Positions 52,088-62,630 of a stretch of DNA of 64,000 nt are shown here, one piece after another. This DNA is from Vibrio sp. 10N.261.55.A7. GTDB lineage: Bacteria > Pseudomonadota > Gammaproteobacteria > Enterobacterales > Vibrionaceae. Position numbers and translations under genes: made by a program. Positions within the stretch are counted from its first letter, which is position 1. Each line of letters begins with the position of its first letter. The stretch lies in the NCBI RefSeq assembly GCF_002877365.1, contig NZ_MCWZ01000331.1, positions 23,939 to 87,938 on the forward strand, in the 5' to 3' direction. Below the pieces are notes generated by a model that was given only the letters and a program-made list of their open reading frames with translations, did not search any database and had not been told where the DNA came from.

Positions 52088-52221
52088 TTTCTTTCTCCAA
52101 ATTCCTTGCTCTGCGCTTGGCGGTCAGTGCTAAGGTTTCCATTTATAATTAGTCACTCTCGTCTCACGCCGTGGCGTAAGCCATTATTCTTGCTATTTAA
52201 AATAGCGATTCGTTTTCATTC

Positions 52222-53013
52222 TTACTTAGGTAAAAACTGTGTTCCGATGTTTTTACCGGCAAATAATTGGGTAAGTTTTTCCGGGTAACGCCATGTGGCA
52301 ACTTGAATGGCTCTGCCTAAGTCATTGGCGGCTTCTAGCGCTGCTTCGACCTTAACGATCATGCCATCGGTAATGACTTTCCCTTGAATTAAGGCCGATG
52401 CTTGTTGCTCATCAAGACTCTCAATCAAGTGCCCTTTTCCATCGAGAACACCGCTCACATCAGACAACAGCACAAGTTCTGCATCGAGAGCACCCGCAAC
52501 CGCAACCGCCGCTTGATCGGCATTCACATTCATCAGTTGACCTGACTCGGTTAGGCCAATAGAACTGATGATTGGCAATGCGCCTGTGTTTAGGATGGCT
52601 TGAAGTACCGTAGAATCACCAGGGCTTGCTTTACCTACTGCACCAAGTTCAGGGTCTAACTCTTCAACATGACATAAGCCACCATCCGCTAGGCTTAAAC
52701 CAACCGCATTTAAGCCATCTTTGATTGCTTGCCCTTGCAGTAGTTTGTTTGCGGTTCCAGCAAGTGCACCGGCCATTAGAGGAATCTGATCATACGGCGT
52801 TACACGTAAACCATTTTTCTTTACCGTTTCTAAGTTCAGCTTTTTCATCAAATCATCAACCAAATAGCCACCACCATGCACGATGACGATTTGTCGCTGC
52901 GCCTGTTGCTGATACGCCTCAATCGCGGCAAATAGTTGGCTTAATGTTTCGCTGCAAGAGAGCGCAGCGCCACCTAACTTAATCACTAATGGCATGGTGT
53001 TGGTTTTTGTCAT
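52222..53013 (-). CDS. argB: N-acetylglutamate kinase
   Basis: 263 residues of the amino acid kinase family: KLGGAAL at the N-terminus, [29 protein letters not shown] and a C-terminal [11 protein letters not shown]. It phosphorylates N-acetylglutamate. An internal ATG six codons in (MPLVIKLGG) is an alternative start. It lies between argC and argG. The arginine-sensing N-terminal helix found in feedback-inhibited forms is absent. Confidence 0.95.
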   Translation of the reverse strand: MTKTNTMPLVIKLGGAALSCSETLSQLFAAIEAYQQQAQRQIVIVHGGGYLVDDLMKKLNLETVKKNGLRVTPYDQIPLMAGALAGTANKLLQGQAIKDGLNAVGLSLADGGLCHVEELDPELGAVGKASPGDSTVLQAILNTGALPIISSIGLTESGQLMNVNADQAAVAVAGALDAELVLLSDVSGVLDGKGHLIESLDEQQASALIQGKVITDGMIVKVEAALEAANDLGRAIQVATWRYPEKLTQLFAGKNIGTQFLPK

Positions 53014-53068
53014 AGTACTTCCTTACTACGCCTGTCTAAATGGCTAATTATCTATGTTAATTGGCTTT

Positions 53069-54088
53069 TTACAGCAAAGCAGTGAGCTGTTTATATCCGT
53101 AATGAATGTTCAAGCATTGCATCGCTTGGCTGGATGCGCCTTTAAGCAGGTTATCAATCGCTGAGACGACGATGATGTGCTGACCTTGTACCTTCCAACC
53201 TAAATCACAAAACGGAGTGAACTCTACGTTCTGAATTCTTGGCATTTGGTCGTCAAGTAAACGAACGGCGGGCTTGCCTTCATAAGCGGACGCAAACGCT
53301 TGATTGACTTGCTCTAACGTCACACCTGAAGCAAGCTTCATCGTTGTTGTAGCTAGGATGCCACGCTTAAAGTTACCTAGATGCGGTGTAAAAATAACAT
53401 CACAGCCTAAATGACTCGCAATCTCTGGTTGGTGACGATGTGCAAAAACGCCGTATGGCTGAAGACTCACTTCGCAAAAACTGTTTACCATGGTCGATTT
53501 ACGCCCAGCACCGGTTACACCGCTAGTAGCATTAATGACAGGCCATTGGTTTAGATCGAGCAAACCCGCTTCAACAAGTGGTTTAATTGCTAATTGAGAC
53601 GCTGTTGGGTAACACCCAGCAACCGCAACCAGCTTGGCTTCTTTAATCGCCTCTTCATTCCATTCCGCTAGACCGTAAGCAGCATTGTCTAACCAACCGG
53701 CATGTTGATGTTCAAAACCATAAAACTCTTGGTAGAAGCCTTCGCCTTTGACTCGAAATGCACCTGAAAGGTCGAATACCTGACAATTGTTTTCTAAAAA
53801 TACTGGCGCTAAATCGTGACTGACTTCATGAGCGGTTGCCAAGAACACCACATCACACTCAGACGCTGCTTTTTGCACATCGACTAAAGGCTGAACAGGC
53901 ATGTCAATTACACCTGCAAGCTTGCCGTGTAACTGAGCGATATTTTTGCCTGCATCAACACTGTTGGCGGAAACGTACAAACCTGATAGCGTAAGGTGCG
54001 GATGCTTTTCAACCATAACGGCCAATTCTGCTCCGGTATAACCGCTTGCGCCAATAATGGTGGTTTTTAGTATTTCAGCGTGTGACAT
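53069..54088 (-). CDS. argC: N-acetyl-gamma-glutamyl-phosphate reductase
   Basis: 339 residues from the ATG at 54088 (GGAAG 6 nt upstream); a TTG at 54094 gives a longer frame. NADP motif [17 protein letters not shown], the catalytic cysteine in [15 protein letters not shown] and the histidine in [12 protein letters not shown]. Divergent from argE, with ARG boxes between. Confidence 0.96.
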   Translation of the reverse strand: MSHAEILKTTIIGASGYTGAELAVMVEKHPHLTLSGLYVSANSVDAGKNIAQLHGKLAGVIDMPVQPLVDVQKAASECDVVFLATAHEVSHDLAPVFLENNCQVFDLSGAFRVKGEGFYQEFYGFEHQHAGWLDNAAYGLAEWNEEAIKEAKLVAVAGCYPTASQLAIKPLVEAGLLDLNQWPVINATSGVTGAGRKSTMVNSFCEVSLQPYGVFAHRHQPEIASHLGCDVIFTPHLGNFKRGILATTTMKLASGVTLEQVNQAFASAYEGKPAVRLLDDQMPRIQNVEFTPFCDLGWKVQGQHIIVVSAIDNLLKGASSQAMQCLNIHYGYKQLTALL

Positions 54089-54183
54089 CAACAACTTCCA
54101 AGTTCTAGGTTAGTGACTATTTCGGTTTAAAGTGCGTATCCATTGGTTTACTCGGTTGCAACGACACTTCAAACGTATAATTT

Positions 54184-54251
54184 TGACTATTAATTTTAAA
54201 AAAACCGCTTAATTTGATTTTTTATTCATTAATTATGATTTAATATGTGTT
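54184..54251. promoter_or_regulatory. ARG boxes in the argC-argE divergent region
   Basis: TGATT-TTTT-ATTCA (54215-54228) matches the ArgR core at 9 of 10 positions. Exactly 21 bp on, TGATT-TAAT-ATGTG (54236-54249) gives the tandem partner. A third, TGACT-ATTA-ATTTT (54184-54197), scores 7 of 10. The pair lies about 50-80 bp before argE and 130-160 bp before argC. Confidence 0.7.
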
Positions 54252-54296
54252 TTACCCTCTTAACGTATCTCTGTCAACAGTAGAAGTGAAGATAAT

Positions 54297-55433
54297 ATGC
54301 AATTACCTAGTTTTATTGAGGTCTATAAAGGCCTAATTTCAACCTCTTCTATAAGCTCAAGCGATCCAAGCTGGGATGAAGGTAATAGCCAGGTGATTGA
54401 AAAACTCGCCACTTGGTTAAAAGACATTGGCTTTGAAGTCACGGTGACCGAAGTTGAACCTGGTAAACACAATCTGATTGCGAAGAAGGGATCAGGAGAA
54501 GGTGGATTACTGCTCGCAGGCCACAGCGATACTGTCCCTTTCGACGAGGGACGCTGGAACTTTGAACCCCACGCACTGACCGAAGCCAATGACCGTTTTT
54601 ATGGGTTGGGTACAGCCGATATGAAAGGGTTCTTTGCTTTCATTATTGAAGCGGTCAAAAAGGTCGACTGGTCCAAGCAAACCAAACCTCTCTATATACT
54701 AGCGACGTGCGACGAAGAAACAACCATGCTCGGCGCTCGTCACTTTACCGAGAACGCACCGTTCAAGCCCGATTACTGCATCATTGGTGAGCCAACCAGC
54801 CTAGTGCCTGTTCGAGGTCATAAAGGGCACGTTGCAAACGCGGTTCGTATCACCGGAAAATCGGGGCACTCCTCGGATCCAGCACTGGGTGTTAACGCCA
54901 TTGAAATCATGCATGAGGTTCTTTATGCCCTTATGAAGATGCGTGACAAACTCATCAAGGAATACCATCACCCCGGTTTTGCGATACCTAGCCCAACGCT
55001 TAACCTCGGTCATATTCATGGCGGCGACAGTGCCAATCGCATTTGTGGCTGCTGCGAGCTTCATTATGACGTACGACCTCTACCGGGTATCAGCCTTGAT
55101 GGGCTGGACAACATGCTCAGAGCGTCTCTTAAAGAAGTCGAAGCAAAATGGCCAGGGCGGGTAGAAATAACACCGCTTCATGAACCCATTCCTGGTTATG
55201 AATGCCAACACGATCACCCGTTTATTGCTGGCGTTGAATCGATCTGTGAAACGCCATCCGAGACGGTTAACTACTGTACTGAAGCGCCATTTTTGCAGCA
55301 GCTTTGCCCAACATTGGTTCTAGGCCCAGGTTCAATAGACCAAGCGCACCAACCTGATGAGTTCTTAGCGTTTGAATTTATCGATCCAACCATCAATATT
55401 CTGTCAAAATCGATGTACAAGTACTGCTTCTAA
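54297..55433 (+). CDS. argE: Acetylornithine deacetylase
   Basis: 378 residues of the M20 metallopeptidase family: [13 protein letters not shown] (metal His), [13 protein letters not shown] (metal Asp), [13 protein letters not shown] (catalytic Glu), and [19 protein letters not shown] in the lid domain. It frees ornithine from acetylornithine, the linear route of arginine synthesis. Divergent from argC. Confidence 0.95.
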   Translation: MQLPSFIEVYKGLISTSSISSSDPSWDEGNSQVIEKLATWLKDIGFEVTVTEVEPGKHNLIAKKGSGEGGLLLAGHSDTVPFDEGRWNFEPHALTEANDRFYGLGTADMKGFFAFIIEAVKKVDWSKQTKPLYILATCDEETTMLGARHFTENAPFKPDYCIIGEPTSLVPVRGHKGHVANAVRITGKSGHSSDPALGVNAIEIMHEVLYALMKMRDKLIKEYHHPGFAIPSPTLNLGHIHGGDSANRICGCCELHYDVRPLPGISLDGLDNMLRASLKEVEAKWPGRVEITPLHEPIPGYECQHDHPFIAGVESICETPSETVNYCTEAPFLQQLCPTLVLGPGSIDQAHQPDEFLAFEFIDPTINILSKSMYKYCF

Positions 55434-55482
55434 GCGCACTTTTTATTTCGAACGATCCAAATCCTCCACCAAAAGGCGAAAA

Positions 55483-55511
55483 GCGTGCTAGTTATCAACC
55501 AACTAGCACGC
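55483..55511. terminator. Perfect 11-bp hairpin between argE and ppc
   Basis: GCGTGCTAGTT (55483-55493) and AACTAGCACGC (55501-55511). The plus-strand tail ATTCCCTGCAC is not T-rich. On the minus strand it is followed by TTTTCGCCTTTT, so it reads as a terminator for transcription coming from the right, where no gene is visible. It lies 50 nt past argE. Confidence 0.55.
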
Positions 55512-55628
55512 ATTCCCTGCACACTTTTGTAATAAAGTTTCAGTAATTCATTGACTGTTAGGCAGGTAATCTCGTTTACATTCACTTGCACAATAAATGC
55601 AAACTTATACTGCAATGTTTGACTCTTA

Positions 55629-55645
55629 CTAGCTTTTTTAGCTAG
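55629..55645 (+). promoter_or_regulatory. Small hairpin in the ppc leader
   Basis: CTAGCT-TTTTT-AGCTAG, 57-73 bp before the ppc ATG. Function unknown. Confidence 0.35.
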
Positions 55646-55701
55646 ATTATCTACCTAAGAAGGAACAGTGGATGTAATTTTTTTACAAGGCAGGATGACA
55701 A

Positions 55702-58335
55702 ATGAACGAAAAATACGCTGCACTCAAAAGTAACGTAAGCATGCTTGGCCGCTTGCTTGGCAACACCATCAAGGATGCTCATGGTGACGTTATCTTAGAG
55801 AAAGTTGAGACGATTCGTAAGCTTTCTAAATCAGCAAGTGCAGGCAATCAGGCCGATCGCGATACCCTGATTGAAGAGATTAAAAGCTTACCTAATGAGC
55901 AGCTTACCCCCGTTGCACGCGCATTTAACCAATTTCTAAACCTGACCAATATGGCAGAGCAGTACCATACGATTTCACGTCATTGTGAAGAGCACGTATG
56001 CGAGCCTGACGTAATCAATAGTCTATTCTCAAAGCTTAGCCAAAACGACATCAGCAAACTGGATACTGCTCAAGCAGTACGCGACCTCAATATTGAATTG
56101 GTATTGACCGCGCACCCAACTGAGATCACTCGTCGTACGATGATCAATAAGCTAGTCAAAACCAATGAGTGCCTGTCGAAGCTTGAGTTAACCGACCTCT
56201 CTTATAAAGAACGTCAAAAGACAGAACGTCGATTAGAGCAACTCATTGCTCAAGGCTGGCATTCGGACGTAATTCGTAAGCAACGCCCAACGCCACTTGA
56301 TGAGGCGAAATGGGGCTTTGCTGTTGTCGAGAATTCACTTTGGGAAGGTGTCCCTGAATTCTTACGTGAACTGGATGAACGCCTGACCAACTACCTAGGC
56401 GAAGGGCTACCAATTGATGCCCGCCCTGTTCATTTCTCTTCATGGATGGGTGGCGATAGAGACGGAAACCCGTTTGTCACGCACACCATTACCCGTGAAG
56501 TGATGTTACTGTCTCGCTGGAAAGCGGCAGATCTTTACTTAGGTGACATTAATGAGCTCGTGAGCGAGCTATCGATGACCAAATGTAATGATGCTATCCG
56601 TGAACTCGCTGGTGATGACCAACATGAACCTTACCGTGCTGTACTAAAAGGCCTGCGTTCATTGCTGACTGAAACACTTGAGATTTTAGATGCGAAAGTG
56701 AATGGTCAAAAGCTCGCAGTTAAGGCTCCTTTGCAAAACATTGAGCAGCTATGGGAACCCCTGTACGCCTGTTACCAATCACTGCACGAATGTGGCATGG
56801 GCGTCATCGCAGATGGTTCATTACTGGATACCCTGCGTCGAATTAAAGCCTTCGGTGTTCACTTAGTTCGCCTAGACATTCGCCAAGAGAGTACGCGTCA
56901 CTCAGACGTGCTTTCTGAATTGACTCGCTACTTGGGCATTGGTGATTACGATCAATGGAGCGAGCAAGATAAAATTGCATTCCTAACCAATGAACTCAGC
57001 TCTAAGCGCCCGCTTTTACCTCGCGACTGGGAGCCATCTGCACCCGTAAAAGAAGTGCTGGATACGTGTAAGATTGTCGCCTCGCAACCTCGTGAAGCCT
57101 TTGGTGCGTATGTTATCTCGATGGCTCGCACCGCATCAGATGTATTAGCCGTTCACCTACTGCTACAAGAATCAGGTTGTCCTTATCGCATGGACGTGTG
57201 TCCACTGTTTGAAACACTTGATGACTTGAACAACGCAGAGTCTGTGATTAAACAGCTTATGGACATCGACCTCTACCGAGGCTTCATCCAAAACCACCAG
57301 ATGGTTATGATTGGCTACTCTGACTCGGCCAAAGATGCCGGTGTGATGGCAGCAGGTTGGGCGCAATACAGCGCAATGGACGCTCTCGTTAAAGCGTGTG
57401 ACGAAGAAGGCATCGAGCTTACTCTATTCCACGGTCGTGGCGGTACAGTTGGCCGTGGCGGCGCACCTGCTCATGCTGCCCTTCTTTCTCAGCCACCGAA
57501 AAGCTTAAAAGGCGGTCTGCGTGTAACAGAGCAGGGTGAGATGATTCGCTTTAAGCTTGGTTTGCCAGACGTTGCGGTCAATAGTTTCAACATGTACGCA
57601 AGTGCGATTCTAGAAGCAAACTTATTGCCGCCACCAGAGCCTAAGCAAGAGTGGCGTGACCTTATGGAAGTGCTTTCTGAGGTTTCCTGTGAGTCTTACC
57701 GCAATGTGGTGCAGGGCGAAGCGGACTTTGTTCCTTATTTCCGTCAAGCAACCCCTGAGTTAGAACTTGGCAAACTGCCTCTTGGATCACGCCCATCGAA
57801 GCGTAATCCAAATGGCGGCGTCGAGAGTTTACGTGCAATCCCATGGATCTTCTCATGGAGCCAAAACCGCCTAGTTCTTCCAGCTTGGCTTGGTGCCGGT
57901 GAAGCGATTCAGTATTCTATCGACAAGGGTCATCAAGAGTTATTAGAGACGATGTGTCGTGAATGGCCATTCTTCTCAACGCGCCTTGGTATGCTTGAGA
58001 TGGTTTACTCTAAATGTGATATTGAAATCTCTCGCTACTATGACCAACGCCTAGCGGATCCTGCTCTATTACCACTTGGTGATCGTCTGCGTGATCAGCT
58101 ACAGAAAGACATCAAAGCCGTACTTAATGTAGAGAACAACGAGAACCTGATGCAAAGCGACCCTTGGGGGCTTGAATCAATCCGTTTACGCAGTATCTAT
58201 GTTGAGCCATTGAATATGTTGCAAGCAGAGTTGCTGCACCGTACTCGACAAACAGACACGCCGCCAGTTGAGCTAGAAGAAGCACTTATGGTGACGATTG
58301 CGGGTATTGCGGCAGGTATGCGAAATACCGGGTAA
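55702..58335 (+). CDS. ppc: Phosphoenolpyruvate carboxylase
   Basis: 877 residues, near the E. coli length of 883. Motifs are [12 protein letters not shown] (catalytic His, about 140), the arginine-rich region [26 protein letters not shown], and [12 protein letters not shown] (about 582). It ends in MRNTG, the conserved C-terminus. It carboxylates PEP to oxaloacetate to refill the citric acid cycle, here beside arginine genes that draw on glutamate and aspartate. Own terminator follows. Confidence 0.97.
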   Translation: MNEKYAALKSNVSMLGRLLGNTIKDAHGDVILEKVETIRKLSKSASAGNQADRDTLIEEIKSLPNEQLTPVARAFNQFLNLTNMAEQYHTISRHCEEHVCEPDVINSLFSKLSQNDISKLDTAQAVRDLNIELVLTAHPTEITRRTMINKLVKTNECLSKLELTDLSYKERQKTERRLEQLIAQGWHSDVIRKQRPTPLDEAKWGFAVVENSLWEGVPEFLRELDERLTNYLGEGLPIDARPVHFSSWMGGDRDGNPFVTHTITREVMLLSRWKAADLYLGDINELVSELSMTKCNDAIRELAGDDQHEPYRAVLKGLRSLLTETLEILDAKVNGQKLAVKAPLQNIEQLWEPLYACYQSLHECGMGVIADGSLLDTLRRIKAFGVHLVRLDIRQESTRHSDVLSELTRYLGIGDYDQWSEQDKIAFLTNELSSKRPLLPRDWEPSAPVKEVLDTCKIVASQPREAFGAYVISMARTASDVLAVHLLLQESGCPYRMDVCPLFETLDDLNNAESVIKQLMDIDLYRGFIQNHQMVMIGYSDSAKDAGVMAAGWAQYSAMDALVKACDEEGIELTLFHGRGGTVGRGGAPAHAALLSQPPKSLKGGLRVTEQGEMIRFKLGLPDVAVNSFNMYASAILEANLLPPPEPKQEWRDLMEVLSEVSCESYRNVVQGEADFVPYFRQATPELELGKLPLGSRPSKRNPNGGVESLRAIPWIFSWSQNRLVLPAWLGAGEAIQYSIDKGHQELLETMCREWPFFSTRLGMLEMVYSKCDIEISRYYDQRLADPALLPLGDRLRDQLQKDIKAVLNVENNENLMQSDPWGLESIRLRSIYVEPLNMLQAELLHRTRQTDTPPVELEEALMVTIAGIAAGMRNTG

Positions 58336-58361
58336 TTCACAATACTTGATATATGAATTGA

Positions 58362-58391
58362 AGGCAGTGCATGTTATGCACTGCCTTTTTT
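58362..58391 (+). terminator. ppc terminator
   Basis: AGGCAGTGCAT (58362-58372), loop GTT, ATGCACTGCCT (58376-58386), then TTTTTT. Confidence 0.92.
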
Positions 58392-58479
58392 GTCTGTAAC
58401 ATCAACTAAGCACTGTATTTACCCAACATTAAACGAGGTGAATCGTAATAAATTAGAATAAAACTCCAACCGAAAGCTG

Positions 58480-58501
58480 CTATTGAGTTATTTGTCAGTT
58501 T
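58480..58501 (+). promoter_or_regulatory. Candidate LuxR/HapR binding site upstream of aphA
   Basis: The 22-bp segment has half-sites TATTGA and TTTGTCA and agrees with the V. harveyi LuxR consensus at about 14 of 22 positions. LuxR/HapR is known to repress aphA at high cell density. Placement is inferred by eye. Confidence 0.45.
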
Positions 58502-58629
58502 TTGGCTGGATTGCGCCCTTCTATTCCACTTTATGCTTATATTTAGATATACTACTGCCCCACTGCGATGGCACACATATAATTATTTAATCGCAGACTC
58601 CAACAGCATCAGTCTGACTAGATGATAAA

Positions 58630-58643
58630 CGGCTTTAAAAAGG
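58630..58643 (+). promoter_or_regulatory. Candidate Qrr small-RNA pairing site in the aphA leader
   Basis: CGGCTTTAAAAAGG is complementary, with one bulge and one mismatch, to the CCTTCTTAAGCCG part of the first stem-loop of Qrr2-4 as I recall it. It is followed by GGTGAC, complementary to GTCACC of the same RNA. Qrr RNAs are known to activate aphA through this part. It is 121-134 nt before the ATG. Confidence 0.55.
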
Positions 58644-58763
58644 TGACATAACCAACACGATAAAGTTGGTGTGTTTAAACATAGAAATAATAAGTGCCGC
58701 GAAGCACAACCAATGTTTAAGCATCGTTATTTTGCAGTTTATTGACCTATTTGGATTTAAGAC

Positions 58764-59303
58764 ATGTCATTACCACACGTAATACTCACTGTACTTAGTA
58801 CACGTAACGCAACCGGATACGATATCACTAAAGAGTTTTCCGCTAGCATCGGCTATTTCTGGAAAGCTAGCCATCAGCAAGTGTATCGTGAACTCAATAA
58901 AATGGCTCAAAACGAGCTAGTGACTTGTGTTCTTGAGCCTCAAGAAGGAAAGCCTGATCGCAAGGTTTATTCCATTACTGATGCAGGCCGCGGCGCGCTT
59001 GGAGAGTGGTTCGATCAACCTACCGCGCACCCAACAGTTAGAGACGAGTTCTCAGCTAAATTAATGGCTTGTGCCGTTCAAGACTCAAGCCCTTACCACA
59101 CTCAACTTAAAGAGTTGGTTGCTGAGTCTCATAAGCTTGTCGCTCACTACCAAGAAATTGAAGCCGCTTATTACGCGACACCAACAACATTAGATAAGCA
59201 ACAAAGGTTGGAGCGCTTAACACTGCGTCGCAACCTACTTTTACGCCAAGCATGGTTAGCATGGGCTGAGGAAGTTCTGGTAGAACTAGACATCATTGGC
59301 TAA
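58764..59303 (+). CDS. aphA: Quorum-sensing regulator AphA (PadR family)
   Basis: 179 residues. An N-terminal PadR winged helix (about 1-95: TGYDITKEFSASIGYFWKAS, then the wing around GKPDRKVYSITDAGR) is followed by a helical C-terminal dimerisation domain. In V. cholerae, AphA activates tcpPH with AphB. In vibrios generally it is the low-cell-density master regulator opposing LuxR/HapR. Sequence and position (between ppc and cysE) match. The leader carries a Qrr site. Confidence 0.93.
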   Translation: MSLPHVILTVLSTRNATGYDITKEFSASIGYFWKASHQQVYRELNKMAQNELVTCVLEPQEGKPDRKVYSITDAGRGALGEWFDQPTAHPTVRDEFSAKLMACAVQDSSPYHTQLKELVAESHKLVAHYQEIEAAYYATPTTLDKQQRLERLTLRRNLLLRQAWLAWAEEVLVELDIIG

Positions 59304-59313
59304 CGACCACCAA

Positions 59314-59354
59314 CAAAAAAGGACAATGTTCTTCTTAATGAAAAACATTGTCCT
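59314..59354. terminator. Bidirectional terminator between aphA and cysE
   Basis: AGGACAATGTT (59320-59330) and AACATTGTCCT (59344-59354), an 11-bp stem. The minus strand continues TTTTTTGTTG, serving cysE. The plus strand tail AGTATTTCC is weaker. Confidence 0.8.
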
Positions 59355-59433
59355 AGTATTTCCGCATCTGCCTTAAGCTTTAAAGAAACTCAAGTTCTAT
59401 TGAATTCAACGACATGAATCGGTAAACCCACGA

Positions 59434-60255
59434 TTAGATACCATCCCCACCAATAAAGCTTTGTGATTTGCCATTGAACTGTTGATCCATGTCCAATGAG
59501 GGCTTATCTGTCTTCGGTCGACCCACAATTTTTGCAGGAATTCCCGCAACTGTTGTATGGGCAGGAACGCCTTGCAGTACGACGGAACCAGAACCAATTT
59601 TCGCCCCTTCACCCACTTCAATATTACCCAGTATTTTCGCCCCTGCTCCAATCATCACACCTTCTCGAATTTTAGGGTGACGATCGCCGCAATCTTTACC
59701 AGTACCACCTAAAGTGACGTCTTGCAAAATAGAAACATCATTCTCAACGATCGCCGTTTCACCAATCACAATGCCCGTGGCGTGATCGAGCATGATTCCA
59801 CTGCCAACCTTGGCTGCTGGATGAATATCGACCTGGCAAGCCACTGAAATTTGGTTTTGCAAATAAGTCGCTAAAGCGATGCGCCCTTGCTTCCAAAGCC
59901 AGTTGGCAACGCGATAGCCTTGAAGCGCGTGATAGCCTTTAAGATACAGCAAAGGGAGTGAGTACATGGCGACGGCAGGGTCGCGAGTCACCGTTGCGCA
60001 GATATCGCAAGCGGCTGCTCGGCTTATCTCTGGGTCGGCTTCAAAGGCTTGCTCGACAACCTCTCGCACAGCCATTGCAGGCATTGAAGGCGTCTTTAGT
60101 TTGTTCGCGAGAATGTAGCTCAGCGCTGCGGCTAAGCTATCATGATTAATGATAGTGGCATGGTAAAAACTGGCAAGCATCGGCTCTTGCTCTGATTGCT
60201 CTCGAGCCTCTTTCTTGATGGCTTGCCATACTTTTTGTTTTTCGCAGTTTTTCAT
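59434..60255 (-). CDS. cysE: Serine acetyltransferase
   Basis: 273 residues, the E. coli length. Helical N-terminal domain, then left-handed beta-helix of hexapeptide repeats (about 140-240) with the active His in LDHATGIVIGE and GDRHPKIREGV. It makes O-acetylserine for cysteine synthesis. The C-terminal tail ends in GGDGI, including the Ile that plugs the OASS (CysK) active site in the cysteine synthase complex. It follows gpsA. Confidence 0.96.
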   Translation of the reverse strand: MKNCEKQKVWQAIKKEAREQSEQEPMLASFYHATIINHDSLAAALSYILANKLKTPSMPAMAVREVVEQAFEADPEISRAAACDICATVTRDPAVAMYSLPLLYLKGYHALQGYRVANWLWKQGRIALATYLQNQISVACQVDIHPAAKVGSGIMLDHATGIVIGETAIVENDVSILQDVTLGGTGKDCGDRHPKIREGVMIGAGAKILGNIEVGEGAKIGSGSVVLQGVPAHTTVAGIPAKIVGRPKTDKPSLDMDQQFNGKSQSFIGGDGI

Positions 60256-60336
60256 TAATCTTTCCCTTTGACTAAAGCGATCTTAAATCCTAAACGTCAT
60301 CGTTAAACTTGAAGCTTATACAATGAAAAATCGCCT

Positions 60337-61374
60337 TTACTTCCCTTCTGATTTCTTATCACGTGCCAATAAATCTTGTGCGGCTAAACGTGTGTCTTTT
60401 CCTTGATACAATACTTGATAGATTTGGTCAACAATTGGCATCTCAACACCCATGCGCTGTGCCAACATCCAAACCTCTTTCGTGTTGCGGTAGCCTTCGA
60501 CAACCTGACCAATTTCATCTTGAGCTAGCTCTACTCCTTTACCGCCTCCCAGCGCCAAACCAAAGCGTCGGTTACGCGACTGGTTGTCAGTACAGGTTAA
60601 AACTAAATCACCCAGCCCTGCCATACCCATGAAGGTTTCGGGTTGTGCCCCCAATGCTGCGCCCAAACGTGTCATTTCAGCCAGACCGCGAGTAATGAGT
60701 GCTGTACGTGCATTTGCACCAAAACCAATGCCATCCGACATACCGGCTCCTATCGCAATGACATTCTTCACCGCGCCACCAAGCTGCATGCCAATAAAAT
60801 CACTATTTGCGTACACTCGAAACGTCTTACTGCAATGAATCTTTTCTTGAAGGTCAGACACAAATTCCGCATCAGGAGAAGCCACTGAAATAGCGGTTGG
60901 CATTCCCATGGCTAGCTCTTTGGCAAAAGTAGGACCTGACAATACCGCTAACGAGTACCCTTCACCAATCACATCATGGGCAACGTCTTTAAGCAATCGC
61001 CCAGTTTCTGGCTCTAACCCTTTGGTCGCCCAGCAGAGTCGAGTATCCGTTCTTAGGTGAGGTTTAAGACTACGAAGCACAACGCCAAATACATGGCTTG
61101 GAACGACGACAAGTAAATCGCGGCTAGCTTGAACTGCCTTTTCTAGATCAGACTCAACAATTAAGCTTTCTGGAAACTCAATGCCAGGCAAAAACTCATG
61201 GTTTGCTCGGTCGGCCTCCAACTTTGCCATGTGCGCTGGTTCATGACCCCAAATCACAACGTTGGCACCATTTCGAGCTAAAGAAATAGCTAAGGATGTC
61301 CCGTAAGATCCCGCACCGATAACGGTCATCGATATCTCTTTGCCATAGGCATTATTCACATTTGAGTCTGTCAT
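60337..61374 (-). CDS. gpsA: Glycerol-3-phosphate dehydrogenase [NAD(P)+]
   Basis: 345 residues. NAD(P) motif [18 protein letters not shown] at about 16-33, [17 protein letters not shown] and the catalytic Lys in [13 protein letters not shown], plus the family signature [20 protein letters not shown]. It makes sn-glycerol 3-phosphate for phospholipids. Lies between secB and cysE, as in E. coli. Residues before about 15 are extra compared with E. coli and could be a longer start. Confidence 0.95.
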   Translation of the reverse strand: MTDSNVNNAYGKEISMTVIGAGSYGTSLAISLARNGANVVIWGHEPAHMAKLEADRANHEFLPGIEFPESLIVESDLEKAVQASRDLLVVVPSHVFGVVLRSLKPHLRTDTRLCWATKGLEPETGRLLKDVAHDVIGEGYSLAVLSGPTFAKELAMGMPTAISVASPDAEFVSDLQEKIHCSKTFRVYANSDFIGMQLGGAVKNVIAIGAGMSDGIGFGANARTALITRGLAEMTRLGAALGAQPETFMGMAGLGDLVLTCTDNQSRNRRFGLALGGGKGVELAQDEIGQVVEGYRNTKEVWMLAQRMGVEMPIVDQIYQVLYQGKDTRLAAQDLLARDKKSEGK

Positions 61375-61423
61375 TCGCTTGCCTGCTCACACTAAATTTG
61401 AAGATAGGTTTATCGCCATTCTA

Positions 61424-61472
61424 AACAAAAAATGCACATCGCATCATTCGTTTTAGATGCTTTGTGCATTTT
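61424..61472 (-). terminator. Terminator between secB and gpsA
   Basis: AAATGCACATCGCATC (61431-61446) pairs with GATGCTTTGTGCATTT (61457-61472) with a two-base mismatch; the minus tail is TTTGTTT. A second hairpin (ATGAGTGG/CCACTCAT, 61483-61518) lies nearer secB. Confidence 0.75.
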
Positions 61473-61531
61473 TCTGGCTGTCATGAGTGGGAGAGAGCCT
61501 TGCTCAGCTTCCACTCATTCTCGCGTTGGTC

Positions 61532-62005
61532 TTACTTCGCTTCTTCTGATGCTTCAGCTTGACCAGCTTGTTGCTGTAGGTAGTTCATAAACAATGCATC
61601 AAAGTTCACTGGAGCAAGGTTTAATTGAGGGAACGTACCTTTAACCACTAGGCTAGAAATCGTTTCACGTGCGTATGGGAACAAGATGTTCGGGCAGAAT
61701 GCACCTAGGCAATGTGCCAATTGACCCGCTTCCATGTTACCAGCAGTAAAGATACCACCTTGTTGAACTTCACATAGGAAAGCCGTTTCGTCTGCGTTCT
61801 TAACAGTCACAGTTAAACGCAGAACAACTTCGTAAGTACCTTCGCCAAGCTCGCGGCTTTGAGTATCTAGGTCAAGTTTTACATCTGGTTGCCACTCTTT
61901 CTGGAACATAACTGGAGAGTTAGGCGCTTCGAAAGAGATATCTTTTAGGAAGATACGTTGGATAGAGAAATCTTGAGCTTGTTCTTGTGGTGCTACTTCA
62001 GCCAT
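61532..62005 (-). CDS. secB: Protein-export chaperone SecB
   Basis: 157 residues, E. coli length. Conserved segments are [26 protein letters not shown] and [28 protein letters not shown]. The tetramer holds unfolded secretory proteins and delivers them to SecA. It follows yibN (rhodanese) and precedes gpsA, the E. coli order without grxC. Confidence 0.96.
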   Translation of the reverse strand: MAEVAPQEQAQDFSIQRIFLKDISFEAPNSPVMFQKEWQPDVKLDLDTQSRELGEGTYEVVLRLTVTVKNADETAFLCEVQQGGIFTAGNMEAGQLAHCLGAFCPNILFPYARETISSLVVKGTFPQLNLAPVNFDALFMNYLQQQAGQAEASEEAK

Positions 62006-62195
62006 GTTGAAAATCCTTAAATTCGGGTATTAAATTCTGTCATTGAGACTAACCGAGAGAGGTTACATTGCGTAATTAAATCCGCTGTTTCGTGGAAACT
62101 ATCACATCTCTTTATGATAAGTGCTGCCATTTTAGGCAACACTTCACCTCGCGAGGCTTGATACTAATGAGATTGGGCGTATTCCTCGGCGTGTC

Positions 62196-62630
62196 TTATT
62201 TCTTGCCACGCACCAAAGGAAGGTTCGCTTCGCTCCAACCTGATAGACCATTTTTCAATAGGTTCACGTTTTCAAAGCCTGCTTTAGCAAGTAGGTTAGC
62301 GCTCTCTGCTGCCGTTTGACCTGTCTTACATACCACAATGATTGGGTTAGATTTGTGCTTTTCAAGGTTGCTCAAGTTACCCTCTTTGATATCTGAAGGT
62401 AAAATGTGAACTGCGTCTGTAATGTGACCCTTTTTGAATTCATCTTTAGAACGAATATCGACGACAACGCCTTCTTCACGATTCATTAGCAGCGTTACTT
62501 CACTCGCGGTGACCTCTTTATAAGCCGCGGTTGCCGCTTTTACAAAGCTCATAATCAAAGCGATGAAAAGACCGACCCATACTAAAGATAGGATCATATT
62601 TTGTTGGAAAAAATCGATATATTCTTGCAT
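62196..62630 (-). CDS. yibN: Membrane-anchored rhodanese-like protein YibN
   Basis: 144 residues. One N-terminal membrane helix (about 12-32: MILSLVWVGLFIALIMSFV), then a rhodanese domain with VVDIRSKDEFKKGHI and the active-site loop VVCKTGQTAAES (Cys at about 104). A sulfurtransferase whose substrate is not settled; it has been linked to membrane protein insertion in E. coli. Upstream of secB. Confidence 0.92.
   Translation of the reverse strand: MQEYIDFFQQNMILSLVWVGLFIALIMSFVKAATAAYKEVTASEVTLLMNREEGVVVDIRSKDEFKKGHITDAVHILPSDIKEGNLSNLEKHKSNPIIVVCKTGQTAAESANLLAKAGFENVNLLKNGLSGWSEANLPLVRGKK

Larger units (their letters stand above)
58336..58763. other. aphA upstream region and long leader
   Basis: 428 bp containing the ppc terminator, a LuxR-like site (58480-58501), a possible promoter (TATACT near 58548) and a leader with a Qrr-complementary segment and a hairpin (ACCAAC/GTTGGT, 58651-58670). 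No coding sequence of note. Confidence 0.55.

Noticed and set aside
62092..62319. Plus-strand frame of 75 codons beside yibN
   Set aside because: More than half is antisense to the rhodanese gene and it has no family resemblance.
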